Assembly (NCBI GenBank): GCA_017308135.1
Contig: JAFKFM010000008.1
Span: 930,001-994,000, forward strand
Direction of reading: 5' to 3'
Source: Alphaproteobacteria bacterium
GTDB taxonomy: Bacteria > Pseudomonadota > Alphaproteobacteria > CACIAM-22H2
Length of the DNA: 64,000 bases
Part shown: piece after piece, positions 11,862 to 22,097 of the stretch
Layout: each line of letters begins with the position of its first letter
Numbering within the stretch: position 1 is the stretch's first letter
Program-made: the position numbers and the translations under genes
The notes under the pieces: generated by a model
The model's input: only the letters and a program-made list of their open reading frames with translations
What the model was told of the DNA's origin: nothing
Databases searched by the model: none

Positions 11862-12317
11862 ATGACCGCCACCACTCCGACACCGCGCGCGAAAGCGCTC
11901 CTCGATCTTTGGCACGCCAAACGGCGCGACGGGCGGCTGCCCGCAAGGCGCGATTTCACGTTCGAGGATTTTCGGCCGTGGCTGGGCTGGATCACGCTGC
12001 TCGAAGTGCGCGATGACGGCGCGGATTTCTATTTCACGCTTCACGGCACGGCGGCGGTCGATCGCTATCGGATCGACATGACCGGCAAGAAAGCGAGCGA
12101 GCTGCCCGCCAATTGGAGCAAAACGATCATCCACGGTTATCGCGATGTCGTGCGTCTGCGACAACCGGCCATCAGCCGGCATCGGTTGAAGGATTCGCAG
12201 TTCGAGTACAGCTGGCTGCGCCTGCTGCTGCCCTGCGCCGACGACGGCAGCAACGTCGATCGCATCATCGCGCTGATCGAGGATATCGAATACGTGACGA
12301 AGTCGCCCGCGCTATAA
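11862..12317 (+). CDS. PAS_5 domain protein, stand-alone
   Basis: A 151-residue cytosolic protein consisting of one PAS_5 (PF07310-type) domain, a family nearly restricted to Alphaproteobacteria and without known output domain. Features: LLDLWHAKRRDGRLPARRDF at the N-terminus, then FRPWLGWITLLEV, a YRIDMTGKKASELP turn and a C-terminal LRLLLPCADDGSNVDRIIA strand. The protein at 58140-58598 shares the layout (YWQAKRRTLGRLPARADIDP) and is a paralogue. Divergent from the rraA-like gene; ligand and partner unknown. Confidence 0.78.
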   Translation: MTATTPTPRAKALLDLWHAKRRDGRLPARRDFTFEDFRPWLGWITLLEVRDDGADFYFTLHGTAAVDRYRIDMTGKKASELPANWSKTIIHGYRDVVRLRQPAISRHRLKDSQFEYSWLRLLLPCADDGSNVDRIIALIEDIEYVTKSPAL

Positions 12318-12343
12318 AGGCGGGCGATGGAATGGTTCGTCCC

Positions 12344-12607
12344 ATGACTTGGTATGTTTACGTGATCGTGAACGCGTCGCGCGTTGCCTATACCGGCATC
12401 GCGGCAGATGTGAACGCGCGGCTTTCGCAGCATAACGGCGAGAAGCGCGGCGGGGCCAAATTCACGCGCGGGCGCGGACCTTGGCATATCGCGCATGTCG
12501 AAGGGCCGATGACGAAGGGCGACGCGCTCCGGCGCGAAGCGGCGATCAAGAAGGATCGCGCGTTCAAAAAGTCGCTTAAGACTTCGCCAATTCGTCGAAA
12601 GCCTTAA
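12344..12607 (+). CDS. GIY-YIG nuclease-family protein (YhbQ/UPF0213-like)
   Basis: An 87-residue single-domain GIY-YIG protein. The two signature strands are WYVYVIV (the GIY position) and [17 protein letters not shown] (the YIG position with the catalytic-type Arg and a following His). [13 protein letters not shown] is the second helix with the conserved Glu. Such small proteins are putative structure-specific nucleases with poorly known cellular roles. ATG 12344 gives the usual short N-terminus; ATG 12332 (MVRPMTW) is possible. Its last 32 bases overlap the 3' end of convergent kdsA, an unusually long tail overlap. Confidence 0.85.
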   Translation: MTWYVYVIVNASRVAYTGIAADVNARLSQHNGEKRGGAKFTRGRGPWHIAHVEGPMTKGDALRREAAIKKDRAFKKSLKTSPIRRKP

Positions 12608-13406
12608 GCCGCGCGAGCACCGCCGGCATTTCCTTGATCGGCACCATATTTGGCCCGTCCGATGGGGCGGAGTCCGGGTCCTGGTGCGTTTCCATGAACA
12701 CGACGGCGACACCCACGGCGATCGCGGCGCGCGCGAGGACCGGCACGAATTCGCGTTGCCCGCCCGAGGACGTGCCCTTCCCGCCCGGCTGCTGCACCGA
12801 ATGCGTGGCGTCGAACACGACCGGATAACCGCTTTCCGCCATCGTCGGCAGCGCGCGCATGTCGGAAACCAGCGTGTTGTAGCCGAACGACACGCCGCGC
12901 TCGGTTTGCAGAACCTTGTCGTTGCCGGTACTCGCGACCTTGGCAACGACGTTCTTCATGTCCCAGGGGGCCAGGAACTGGCCCTTCTTCACGTTGACGA
13001 CGCGGCCGGTATTGCCCGCGGCCAACAGCAGATCGGTCTGGCGGCACAGGAAGGCCGGGATCTGCAACACGTCGACCGCTTCGGCGACGGGCGCGCATTG
13101 CGCGGCATCATGCACGTCGGTCAGCACCGGGCAGCCGTATTTCTCGCGCACCTCGGCGAGGATCGGCAGGCTCTTTTCCATGCCCAGCCCGCGCCCGGCG
13201 GTGACCGACGTGCGGTTCGCCTTGTCGAAGCTGGTTTTGTAAATGAGTGGAATGCCGAGCTTACCGGTCAACTCGACCAGCGCGTGGCTCATCTCCAGCG
13301 CATGGGCGCGCGATTCGAGCGCGCACGGCCCCGCGATCAACGCGAAGGGCTTGTCGTTGCCGACGAGGAAATTGCCGATGGGAACGTGTTTGGGTGCGAC
13401 ATTCAT
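12576..13406 (-). CDS. kdsA: 3-deoxy-8-phosphooctulonate synthase (KDO8P synthase)
   Basis: Condenses phosphoenolpyruvate with arabinose 5-phosphate to KDO 8-phosphate for the lipopolysaccharide inner core. The 276-residue TIM barrel shows [53 protein letters not shown] and [17 protein letters not shown]. Cys28 in IAGPCALES is the metal ligand of the metal-dependent class; the metal-independent E. coli enzyme has Asn there. The gene ends inside the GIY-YIG coding region. A palindromic repeat lies between it and upstream pyrG. Confidence 0.96.
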   Translation of the reverse strand: MNVAPKHVPIGNFLVGNDKPFALIAGPCALESRAHALEMSHALVELTGKLGIPLIYKTSFDKANRTSVTAGRGLGMEKSLPILAEVREKYGCPVLTDVHDAAQCAPVAEAVDVLQIPAFLCRQTDLLLAAGNTGRVVNVKKGQFLAPWDMKNVVAKVASTGNDKVLQTERGVSFGYNTLVSDMRALPTMAESGYPVVFDATHSVQQPGGKGTSSGGQREFVPVLARAAIAVGVAVVFMETHQDPDSAPSDGPNMVPIKEMPAVLARLKAFDELAKS

Positions 13407-13453
13407 GGCCGGGGATTACCGCGTCGAAAACAGCTGGTCAATCCGTACCCCTC

Positions 13454-13553
13454 GTCACCCCGGACAAGGCGAAGCGCAAGCTTCGCCGCGATCCGGGGTC
13501 TCGAGAAACACGAAAGTCGGATCCCGGGTCTCGCTGACGCTCGCCCGGGATGA
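13454..13553. repeat. Pair of REP-like palindromic elements between pyrG and kdsA
   Basis: Two adjacent imperfect palindromes. The first (about 13454-13501) has arms CCCCGGA/TCCGGGG around an inner GCGAAGC/GCTTCGC stem. The second (about 13519-13553) has arms ATCCCGGG/CCCGGGAT around a CTCGCTGACGCTCG core. The flanking GTCA and TGAC and the body resemble the dispersed extragenic palindromes of Alphaproteobacteria. Only one such pair was seen in this window, so dispersal in the genome cannot be shown here. Confidence 0.7.
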
Positions 13554-13564
13554 CGGAAAAGACC

Positions 13565-15259
<1,695 letters not shown>

Positions 15260-15330
15260 CTACAGAATTTCGATGTTGACGCGATTCAGGAACGGGCCCC
15301 GAGTCGCATCGACGAATTTCGCCGGAAAAC

Positions 15331-15660
15331 TTAGCGCGCGACCGGCGGCGCGGGTGCGGCCGGAACCGCCGGCGCGGCGGGCGCGGTCGGAATCGGACCG
15401 TCCATAACCGCGGGCGCACGGCGCGAATGACCGCCGGCGAGGATGGCGAGCGTCAGACTCGTCACCATGAACGCCGCCGCCAGGATCGCCGTGGTGCGAG
15501 TCAGCAGGTTCGCCGTGCCGCGCGCGGTCATGAAACCGCCCATGCCGCCCGAACCGCCGCCGCCCAGGCCCAGCCCGCCCCCTTCGGAGCGTTGGACGAG
15601 CACCACGCCCACCAGGGCGAGGGCGATCAGCAGATGGACGACGGTCAGAACGAGTTCCAT
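15331..15660 (-). CDS. secG: Protein-export membrane protein SecG
   Basis: Small subunit of the SecYEG translocon. The 109-residue protein has TM1 (about 3-22, VLTVVHLLIALALVGVVLVQ), the conserved cytoplasmic loop SEGGGLGLGGGGSGG, then ARGTANLLTRTTAILAAAF leading into TM2 (about 53-73). A proline/alanine-rich tail of about 30 residues follows, as in other Alphaproteobacteria. The frame is open far upstream (to 16491) but that part is antisense to the hydrolase gene; ATG 15660 begins TM1. Confidence 0.93.
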   Translation of the reverse strand: MELVLTVVHLLIALALVGVVLVQRSEGGGLGLGGGGSGGMGGFMTARGTANLLTRTTAILAAAFMVTSLTLAILAGGHSRRAPAVMDGPIPTAPAAPAVPAAPAPPVAR

Positions 15661-15831
15661 GAGGCGAGGATGCTTTCGGTTCGGAGAGGCCGGGTATTTA
15701 GCCCGTCGGCGGGGGCCGGTAAAGGGCAAGAACCCTGAAATTCCGCCGACCCCGCCAATTACCGACTCTTTTACGGGGTTTATTCTTGCGACTCCGGACG
15801 CTAGATTTCGACATCCAAGGGATGATCGAAT

Positions 15832-16980
15832 ATGCGTACCACTCTCCTCGCCTTTCTCGCCGCCGCGATTTTGGCCCTGCCCGCGCAAGCCCAATACACG
15901 ATCCAAGACGGCGTGCCGAACGCGCAAAATCGCGGCCCGGAAAAGGCGCTTGGACTCATCATTTGGAATCACGGCCTTCTCGGCAATCACGATCAATCGC
16001 GTTTTGGCGTGCCGAAATTCGTCGAGCGCTTGCATAGTGCCGGCTGGGACGTGCGCAAAATCGCGCGCGACGGCTTGCACGAGAATAACTGGACGGCCGC
16101 CGGCCGCTTGCATGTCCGCCGCACGATCGAGGAAGCCAACGCGGCGACCGCGCAAGGCTACAAACGGATCGTGTTGGCCGGGCAAAGCTATGGCGGTGGC
16201 ATCACCCAGGAAGCCGCGCGGGAGATCGCGGTCTGGGCGATCATCCCCAGCGCGTCGGGCTTCGGCACGCCGATCTCGAGCGTGGGAACGTCGGCCTCCG
16301 GCACCGGATCGACGGCCGAAGCGCGCGCTGCTTATTCGGATACGAAGGCCCAACGGATCGTCGGCATCTATCCGCATCACGATGCCTACGCGCTGGGTTC
16401 GGCCGATCGCGGGCGGGTCCTTCGAAACATCGCCGAAGAACGCGGCTTGATTTATTTGCCGCTCGACGAACGCAGCGCGTTGATCGGCCATGGCGGATCG
16501 TCGTCGGCGCAGATGGATTTCTCCTACGGCGCTTGCGTCGTTCGTTTCCTCGATCCGGTGTTCGAGCCCAAGCGCGGAATCAATGTTTGCGGCGACGGCG
16601 GTTTGCCGGTCGGGCCGGTGCGCCTACAGGAAACCGACACGCTCAAACCCGCCGACCTGCCGATGCACGAGCATTGGGGCAAATTTCGCGGCGTTTGGAT
16701 CGGCGCCTGGAGCAATCCCTACCTCGTCTCGGTCGCAATCGAACGCGGCGAAAAAGGCTATATGCTCACGATGCTCGAAGGCTTGACCAATTCGGGCAAG
16801 CTGTGGCGCCGGCGCAGCGTTCCGGCCGCGTTGGAAGGCCGTGACGTCGTCGCGCAATTCGACGCGACCAGCTATGCGCTGGTCCAAGACATCACGACGG
16901 GCCATATCGGCCTGCGCTGGCAGCGCGACGGCAAATCGGGGACCCTCGTCATGCGGCCGGATACCGGGCCGGGACGCTAA
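15832..16980 (+). CDS. Secreted alpha/beta hydrolase-like protein with C-terminal extra domain
   Basis: A 382-residue exported protein. ATG 15832 is preceded by AAGGGATGA; the signal peptide ends near residue 20 (LPAQAQ). Residues about 38-240 look like an alpha/beta hydrolase: LGLIIWNHGLLGNHD (oxyanion strand) and LAGQSYGGGITQE, a G-x-S-x-G nucleophile elbow, with PHHDAYALG and LIGHGG as possible acid/His regions. The remainder (about 275-382), with paired short strands ending GTLVMRP, resembles a small beta-barrel domain I do not recognise. Substrate unknown. It is flanked by secG and pirin and seems monocistronic. Confidence 0.68.
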   Translation: MRTTLLAFLAAAILALPAQAQYTIQDGVPNAQNRGPEKALGLIIWNHGLLGNHDQSRFGVPKFVERLHSAGWDVRKIARDGLHENNWTAAGRLHVRRTIEEANAATAQGYKRIVLAGQSYGGGITQEAAREIAVWAIIPSASGFGTPISSVGTSASGTGSTAEARAAYSDTKAQRIVGIYPHHDAYALGSADRGRVLRNIAEERGLIYLPLDERSALIGHGGSSSAQMDFSYGACVVRFLDPVFEPKRGINVCGDGGLPVGPVRLQETDTLKPADLPMHEHWGKFRGVWIGAWSNPYLVSVAIERGEKGYMLTMLEGLTNSGKLWRRRSVPAALEGRDVVAQFDATSYALVQDITTGHIGLRWQRDGKSGTLVMRPDTGPGR

Positions 16981-16995
16981 ATCGCTCGCGCCTTA

Positions 16996-17016
16996 TTGTT
17001 TCTCAATAACAAACAA
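16996..17016. promoter_or_regulatory. Candidate operator upstream of the pirin gene
   Basis: An inverted repeat TTGTTT-N9-AAACAA in an AT-rich pocket about 100 bases before the pirin ATG. Its position and symmetry would suit a dimeric repressor or activator, but no regulator gene is adjacent and chance cannot be excluded. Confidence 0.3.
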
Positions 17017-17119
17017 AGTTTTCCAAAATCGGAGAATTGTAAAACGGTACCGGTGGAGCCAATTTCTCCTTCGAACGCGGCGGTCTTTCGCCGCACCAAC
17101 GAACGGAAGGAACTCCCCC

Positions 17120-17821
17120 ATGATCACGATCCGCCCCTCCGAAGAACGCGGCCCCGCCGATTTCGGCTGGCTCAAGGCGCGCCATAGCTTCTCGTTCGGG
17201 AACTATTACGACCCGCGCCATATGGGGTTCCGCAATCTTCGCGTCATCAACGAAGACCGCGTCGCCGCCGGTGCGGGGTTCCCCACCCACGGCCACCGCG
17301 ACATGGAGATCGTGACCTATCTGCTCGACGGCGAACTCGAGCATAAGGATTCGATGGGCAATGGCGAGGTGATCCGCCCCGGCGAAGTCCAGGCGATGAG
17401 TGCGGGCACGGGCGTGTTGCATTCGGAGTTCAACCCCTCCGACATCAACCCGACGCATCTGCTGCAGATCTGGCTGCTGCCCGACAAGCAGGGCCACAAG
17501 CCGCGCTACGACCAGAAGGTGTTCGGCCGCGAGGAGAAGCTCAACAAGCTCCGCCTGGTCGTGTCGCCCGACGGCGCCGACGATTCGATCTTCATCCACC
17601 AGGATTCGAAGATCTACGCGTCGATCCTGGAAGCGGGGAAGAGCGTGTCGCTCGATCTCGCGCCGAAGCGCCATGCCTGGGTGCAGGTGGCGCGCGGCGA
17701 GATCGCCCTGGGCGAGACCGTGCTGAAAGCCGGCGATGGCGCGGCGATCAGCGATCTCGCCAAGCTGGAGATCAAGGGAATCGCGGACGCCAGCGAATTC
17801 CTGGTCTTCGATCTGAACTAA
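17120..17821 (+). CDS. Pirin family protein (YhhW-like)
   Basis: A 233-residue bicupin of the pirin family; bacterial members include quercetin 2,3-dioxygenases and redox-linked regulators. The metal site is present in the N-terminal cupin: HGHRDME (two His) and VLHSE (His, Glu). Also seen: FGNYYDPRHMGFRNLRVINED and LLQIWLLPDKQGHKPRYDQ, both family hallmarks. ATG 17120 follows GGAAGGAA. The C-terminal cupin (about 135-233) lacks metal ligands, as is normal. Physiological substrate unknown. Confidence 0.9.
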   Translation: MITIRPSEERGPADFGWLKARHSFSFGNYYDPRHMGFRNLRVINEDRVAAGAGFPTHGHRDMEIVTYLLDGELEHKDSMGNGEVIRPGEVQAMSAGTGVLHSEFNPSDINPTHLLQIWLLPDKQGHKPRYDQKVFGREEKLNKLRLVVSPDGADDSIFIHQDSKIYASILEAGKSVSLDLAPKRHAWVQVARGEIALGETVLKAGDGAAISDLAKLEIKGIADASEFLVFDLN

Positions 17822-17830
17822 CGCGTCAAG

Positions 17831-17856
17831 CGACGGCGGGTTCTTACCCGCCGTCG
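17831..17856. terminator. Perfect 10-bp hairpin at the pirin/CHAT convergence
   Basis: CGACGGCGGG and CCCGCCGTCG pair perfectly around a TTCTTA loop between two convergent genes. The stop codon of the CHAT gene lies in the loop. There is no T-run on either side, so it may be a bidirectional transcript-end stabiliser rather than a true intrinsic terminator. Confidence 0.6.
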
Positions 17857-20800
17857 CCCACCAGCAGGAACGGCGCCCAGAAGATCGGGTGGGCGTAAAC
17901 GAAGCCTGCCCCTTCGGGCCCCGTGCCGATCAATCCCAACATCGACTGACGCAACGCGGTGGCCCGATCGAGTTTCGGGTCCGCCGCTTGGCGCGCGAAC
18001 AGGTCGGTCGTCAGCGTGCGCGCCGAGACGGTCTCGACCGGCCAGGACGTGACCAGCAACGCGCGCGCCCCGGCATAAAAGAACGCGCGGCCGAGGCCCG
18101 AGATCGCTTCGGCCCCTTCCCCGTCGCCCGACGCCGTGTTGCACGCCGACAGCACGACCCAATCGGCGTCGAGCTTCAGGCGCAGAATCTTCTCCATTGT
18201 CAGCAAACCGTCACCTTCGCCGCCCGAAACCTCGGGGGCGGACAACGCAAGGGCTGGCTGCACCAGCCCGTCGAGATCGCCGGGGACGAGCCCGTGCGTC
18301 GCGAACATCACGAAACGGCGATGGATGAGATCGGCTTCACGCACCCCGCGTTCGCTGGCGCGTGCCCCCAGGAACACGTCGCGCGCCGGATCGGCATGCA
18401 GCGCGTTGGCGACCGACATCACCTCGTCGGCCGTGTCGGGCAAAGGCGGCAGGTCGGCGAGCCGTGCGCTCGCCGCCGCGTCGACGACCGGCGCGTTGCG
18501 GCGCACGAGGCGCGCGCCGCGCGTGGCGACTTGGCCGGCACTCGCGGTTTGCGCCGGCATCGCTTGCGGCGAAAACTGCGGATCGCCGAAGCCGGCGAAT
18601 TCGCGCCGTCCGGCGGCGGGTGCGCGCAAGCCCCGCAACGCGCGCAACGCCGACGCCGACGGCACTTGCAGCACGGCGTAATCGCGCACCAGCCACGACG
18701 CGTCGCGATATTCGGCGAACATCGGCGCGTTGGACACGGCGCGCGGGCTGCCGGGCTTGGTGGTCAACACGCCCAGCGGCAATTGCCCCAGCGGTCCGTG
18801 CGGCACGGCGACGATGGCACGCGCCCCCGACAGCGACGCCGCGACCGGCGCCACCAACGCCGTGTAGAGTTTATGGCTGCGTGCCGTATCGAACGCGGGA
18901 ATATCGGCGAGCGTGGCGGCATTGGGATCGAGTGCTGCGCGCAGCGCCTTCACGTCGTCGGCGATCTGCGCGTCGCCCATCGCAACCGCGGCGAAGCGCG
19001 GGGCTTGGCCCTGGCGCACCGCCCACACATAGCTCGCGCGCTGGCCGACGAAAAACGCCAGCATCGCCTCATCCGGCTTCAGCGCTTGTTGCGTTTCGGC
19101 CGTCGTCGGCGGGCGCGGGAAGCGCAGCTGCGCGTAATCGGGAAAGCGCCGCGCGATATCGTCGGCCAAGCGCTTGCGCTCGGCATCTTGCGCCGTCGCT
19201 TGCGCGCGCAACTGTGCCTCGACATTCGCATCGCGCTGCTCGGCTGGGGCGGCGGATGCGTCGGCAAGGATCGCGCGCGTCGCTTGGACCTGTTGCGCCA
19301 GATCCTGTTCGCGGCGGATCGCGTCTTCGAGCGCCGGGTCGCCCGCCCCGGCGCGCGAGCTCATTTGCGCGATCGCACCCTGCACCGAAAGCCCACGCGC
19401 CACGTCGGCGAGGCGGAACGCCTTCTCCGCCGCGTCGCCCTGCCCTTTGGCGGCCAGATCGGCGTAAAGCGCCACGATCTCCTCGATCAGCACGCGGCGC
19501 ATGCGATTGGCGACCGCGCCATTCGCGTCGCTCGACGCCGCGTCGCCCGCCGGCCCGCGTTCGAGCACGGGCGCGATCGCATCGAGTTCGGTCAACGCCG
19601 CGTTCGTATCGCCGGCACGCGCGACCGACAATGCGCGGAAACCGCGCGCCATCGCCGCCCCGAACGCGTCCACGCCATAGCGCGCGACCACGCGCTCGGC
19701 GTTGACATCCAGCACCTTGCGCGCCGATACGGCATCGCCCGTCATCAGCAGCGCCACGCCGTAATTCATCGTCGCCGTCACCCAGCGCTCGGCGAGATTG
19801 GCGTTGCCCTCGCCGATCGCCTGCAACATGCGCCGGTATTCGCCCAGCGCCCCGGCGTAATCGGCCTGCCACAGCCGCGACGCCGCCAATTGGATATGCG
19901 CGCCGAGATAGGAGTTGGCCGCACCCGCGATTTTCATTTCGCGCTGGATGCCCATCGACACCGTCGCCAAACGCCGTGCCTCGGCGAAGCGCCCCTGCTC
20001 GACCAGCGTGCGCGTCAGCGCCTGGATGCGGAACACCGTCGTGACGTGATAGGGGCCGTGCAGGTCGATCATCGCCTGCAAGGATTGGCGGGCGTAGATC
20101 TCGGCCTCGACGAAACGCTGCTGATCGTTCAGCAGATTGGCGAGTTGCTGGCGATAAAGAGCGAGCTGATTTTCATGGAAGCCCGGCTTCGCATCGAGCC
20201 CGGCTTTCACCGAAGCGACCATGCGTTCCATTCGCGCGATCGCGACGCGCAGATGGGCTTCGGCGGGTTCGAGCTTGCCTTCGCCCAGATCGACGAGGCC
20301 GCGCGCGAAGGAAAGCCGCGCCTCGAATTCCGGCATGAACGGCACGAGGCCGCGCCGGGCGCCCAGTTGCGTGCGCAGGCTTTCGGCGCGATCGAGCATT
20401 TTGCGCGCGTCCTCGCGCCGCCCGCCTTGCGCCAGCACGCGCGCGGCGTCCGTCGCCAGCACGAAGCCGGGGCGCGGATTGGGCATGCCCATCGCCGCAT
20501 CCGCCGCTTCGATGAATAGCGCGTAGCCGCGCGGGCGCACGCCGAAATCCGTTTCGGCGTGCGCCGCGAGAATCAGGTAGTTGAACAGATTGCGCGGCTG
20601 ACCTTGGCGCGCGAGGGCCAGCGCTTCGCGGGCGAGCGCGAGATGCGCGTCGATCTTGCCGTCGCGGCGCGCATCGTTCGCTGCCCGGCGCGCTTCGTCG
20701 GCACGCGCGCTGTAACTCGCGCGATCGGCCTCGATGCGTTCGGCGGGGCTAACCCGCAACGCGCCTTGAGGCTGCTGCTGTTGCTGTTGCTGTTGGCGGC

Positions 20801-21110
20801 CGCGTTGCTGGTTCTGCGCCGCACCGGGCGCGCGCGGTACGGCGGCCGGTGCCGCCTCATCCTCCGCATCGGCTTCGGCGGGATCGCTGTCGTCGAGCAT
20901 CGTCGCGGCGTCGGGGCGGCGCTGGGCGAGTTCGCGCTCCAGCCGTTCGATCACGTCGGCGATCGAACGCGGCGGCGCCACGAAGGCGTTTTGCGCGCGC
21001 GCGATCGCCGTGGCACCCGCCGTATTGGACGTCACCGGCTTCGCCGCGTCTTGTTGGCAGCCCAGCAGCAACGCGGCGCTGAAAACCGCCGCCACGATTT
21101 TGCACTTCAT
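17844..21110 (-). CDS. TPR-repeat CHAT-domain lipoprotein (caspase-like)
   Basis: A 1088-residue envelope protein. The signal peptide MKCKIVAAVFSAALLLGC ends in a lipobox (Cys18). A Gln-rich, Pro/Ala-rich linker (about 85-120, with an eight-Gln run) leads to a helical region of tetratricopeptide-type repeats (about 130-560) and a coiled-coil-like stretch (about 565-640). The last 300 residues are a CHAT domain, a caspase-fold peptidase family, with the His-Cys dyad apparently intact: ATHG (His939) and SACNT (Cys990), followed by GLGRAFFYAGARALLVTSW. No substrate protein is encoded nearby. AGGGG serves as ribosome site but lies in a candidate RNA stem (21111-21174). The gene follows tpiA on the same strand after a 98-base gap. 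Confidence 0.85.
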   Translation of the reverse strand: MKCKIVAAVFSAALLLGCQQDAAKPVTSNTAGATAIARAQNAFVAPPRSIADVIERLERELAQRRPDAATMLDDSDPAEADAEDEAAPAAVPRAPGAAQNQQRGRQQQQQQQQPQGALRVSPAERIEADRASYSARADEARRAANDARRDGKIDAHLALAREALALARQGQPRNLFNYLILAAHAETDFGVRPRGYALFIEAADAAMGMPNPRPGFVLATDAARVLAQGGRREDARKMLDRAESLRTQLGARRGLVPFMPEFEARLSFARGLVDLGEGKLEPAEAHLRVAIARMERMVASVKAGLDAKPGFHENQLALYRQQLANLLNDQQRFVEAEIYARQSLQAMIDLHGPYHVTTVFRIQALTRTLVEQGRFAEARRLATVSMGIQREMKIAGAANSYLGAHIQLAASRLWQADYAGALGEYRRMLQAIGEGNANLAERWVTATMNYGVALLMTGDAVSARKVLDVNAERVVARYGVDAFGAAMARGFRALSVARAGDTNAALTELDAIAPVLERGPAGDAASSDANGAVANRMRRVLIEEIVALYADLAAKGQGDAAEKAFRLADVARGLSVQGAIAQMSSRAGAGDPALEDAIRREQDLAQQVQATRAILADASAAPAEQRDANVEAQLRAQATAQDAERKRLADDIARRFPDYAQLRFPRPPTTAETQQALKPDEAMLAFFVGQRASYVWAVRQGQAPRFAAVAMGDAQIADDVKALRAALDPNAATLADIPAFDTARSHKLYTALVAPVAASLSGARAIVAVPHGPLGQLPLGVLTTKPGSPRAVSNAPMFAEYRDASWLVRDYAVLQVPSASALRALRGLRAPAAGRREFAGFGDPQFSPQAMPAQTASAGQVATRGARLVRRNAPVVDAAASARLADLPPLPDTADEVMSVANALHADPARDVFLGARASERGVREADLIHRRFVMFATHGLVPGDLDGLVQPALALSAPEVSGGEGDGLLTMEKILRLKLDADWVVLSACNTASGDGEGAEAISGLGRAFFYAGARALLVTSWPVETVSARTLTTDLFARQAADPKLDRATALRQSMLGLIGTGPEGAGFVYAHPIFWAPFLLVGDGG

Positions 21111-21174
21111 CGAAACCCCTCGGACGACTCGTCCGTTGTACCGGCGCTATTTACGCGCCGATCCCGGGGTTTCG
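21111..21174 (-). promoter_or_regulatory. Candidate three-way-junction RNA leader of the CHAT lipoprotein gene
   Basis: On the minus strand the 64 bases before the CHAT ATG can fold into three perfect stems. P1 is 9 bp (CGAAACCCC, 21174-21166, with GGGGTTTCG, 21119-21111) and closes directly on the start codon. P2 is 6 bp (CGGCGC/GCGCCG, 7-base loop) and P3 is 6 bp (CGGACG/CGTCCG, 3-base loop). The only Shine-Dalgarno candidate, AGGGG (21120-21116), lies mostly in the 3' arm of P1, so the fold would hide it. No known riboswitch class is recognised. It might instead serve as a tpiA transcript end. Confidence 0.5.
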
Positions 21175-21208
21175 GAAGTGACCTCGATCACGCGCTCATT
21201 TTGGCGCG

Positions 21209-21964
21209 TTACGTGCGATCCGGCGCGGCGGCGGCGATGGCGAGGAATTCGTCGGCCTTCAACGAAGCGCCGCCGATGAGCGCGCCATCGACATTGTCGA
21301 TCGCCAGCAATTCGGCTGCGTTCGATCCCTTGACCGAGCCGCCATAGAGAATGCGGAACGCGGCGCCATCGGCGAAGCGCGCTTCCAGATCGGCGCGGAT
21401 CTTGGCGTGGACTTCGGCGACCTGCTCCACCGTCGGCGTGCGGCCCGTGCCGATCGCCCAGACGGGTTCATAGGCGATGACGACGGTCGCGGCCGTCGCC
21501 GTTTCGGGGATCGAATGCGCGATCTGGTCGGCGACGACGCCCAAGGTTTGCGCCGCGTCGCGCTGGGCCAAAGTTTCGCCGACGCAGACGATCGGCTTCA
21601 AACCGGCGCGCAACGCCGCTTCGGCTTTCGCGCGCACTTGGCCGTCGGTTTCCTCATGGTCGGTGCGTCGTTCCGAATGGCCGACGATCACATAGGCACA
21701 GCCCACGTCGCGCAGCATTTCGGCGGCGACGTCGCCGGTATGCGCCCCCGAAACCTTGGCGTGGCAATCCTGGGCGCCCAACGCCACCGGCGCCGAGGCG
21801 AGCACGCCCTTCACCGAGGCCAGCACGGGAAACGGCGGGCACACCAGCAATTCCGCCCCGCCCGCTTTGGCGCCCTTCGCCACGGCTTGGGCAAGCGCCG
21901 TCGCCTCGCTCAGGCGGCCGTTCATCTTCCAGTTTCCGGCGATCAACACGCGAGGGCTCGACAT
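21209..21964 (-). CDS. tpiA: Triosephosphate isomerase
   Basis: Interconverts glyceraldehyde 3-phosphate and dihydroxyacetone phosphate. The 251-residue TIM barrel has AGNWKMNG (catalytic Lys), [10 protein letters not shown] (His electrophile), [16 protein letters not shown] (catalytic Glu) and [12 protein letters not shown] (phosphate loop). AAGGGAG precedes ATG 21964. It is divergent from ppiD, as commonly found in Alphaproteobacteria. SecG, its usual downstream neighbour, is here separated from it by about 5.5 kb of accessory genes. Confidence 0.98.
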   Translation of the reverse strand: MSSPRVLIAGNWKMNGRLSEATALAQAVAKGAKAGGAELLVCPPFPVLASVKGVLASAPVALGAQDCHAKVSGAHTGDVAAEMLRDVGCAYVIVGHSERRTDHEETDGQVRAKAEAALRAGLKPIVCVGETLAQRDAAQTLGVVADQIAHSIPETATAATVVIAYEPVWAIGTGRTPTVEQVAEVHAKIRADLEARFADGAAFRILYGGSVKGSNAAELLAIDNVDGALIGGASLKADEFLAIAAAAPDRT

Positions 21965-22035
21965 GGGCGCTTCTCCCTTGAATTGACGGCCGTTTTAGGC
22001 GCCCGGACCGGGGCCTGACAAGGCCCAACGGGTTG

Positions 22036-22064
22036 TTGCGGCCCCGGCCTTCGCGCCCTATTCT
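22036..22064 (+). promoter_or_regulatory. Predicted promoter of ppiD
   Basis: TTGCGG (22036-22041) and TATTCT (22059-22064) are separated by 17 bases, with the ppiD ATG 34 bases further on. The -10 matches 4 of 6 consensus bases. A sequence-only prediction. Confidence 0.4.
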
Positions 22065-22097
22065 CGCCAACCTTTTGGTTTCCCCTCGCGAGTACAC

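Noticed and set aside
17889..20519. Long plus-strand frame opposite the CHAT gene
   Set aside because: Arg/His/Gly-rich shadow product; the minus strand has the lipobox, TPR and CHAT features.
20771..20796. Gln-codon run in the CHAT gene as a tandem-repeat (phase-variation) tract
   Set aside because: The codons are mixed CAG and CAA and in frame, so slippage would not shift the frame; treated as a linker.
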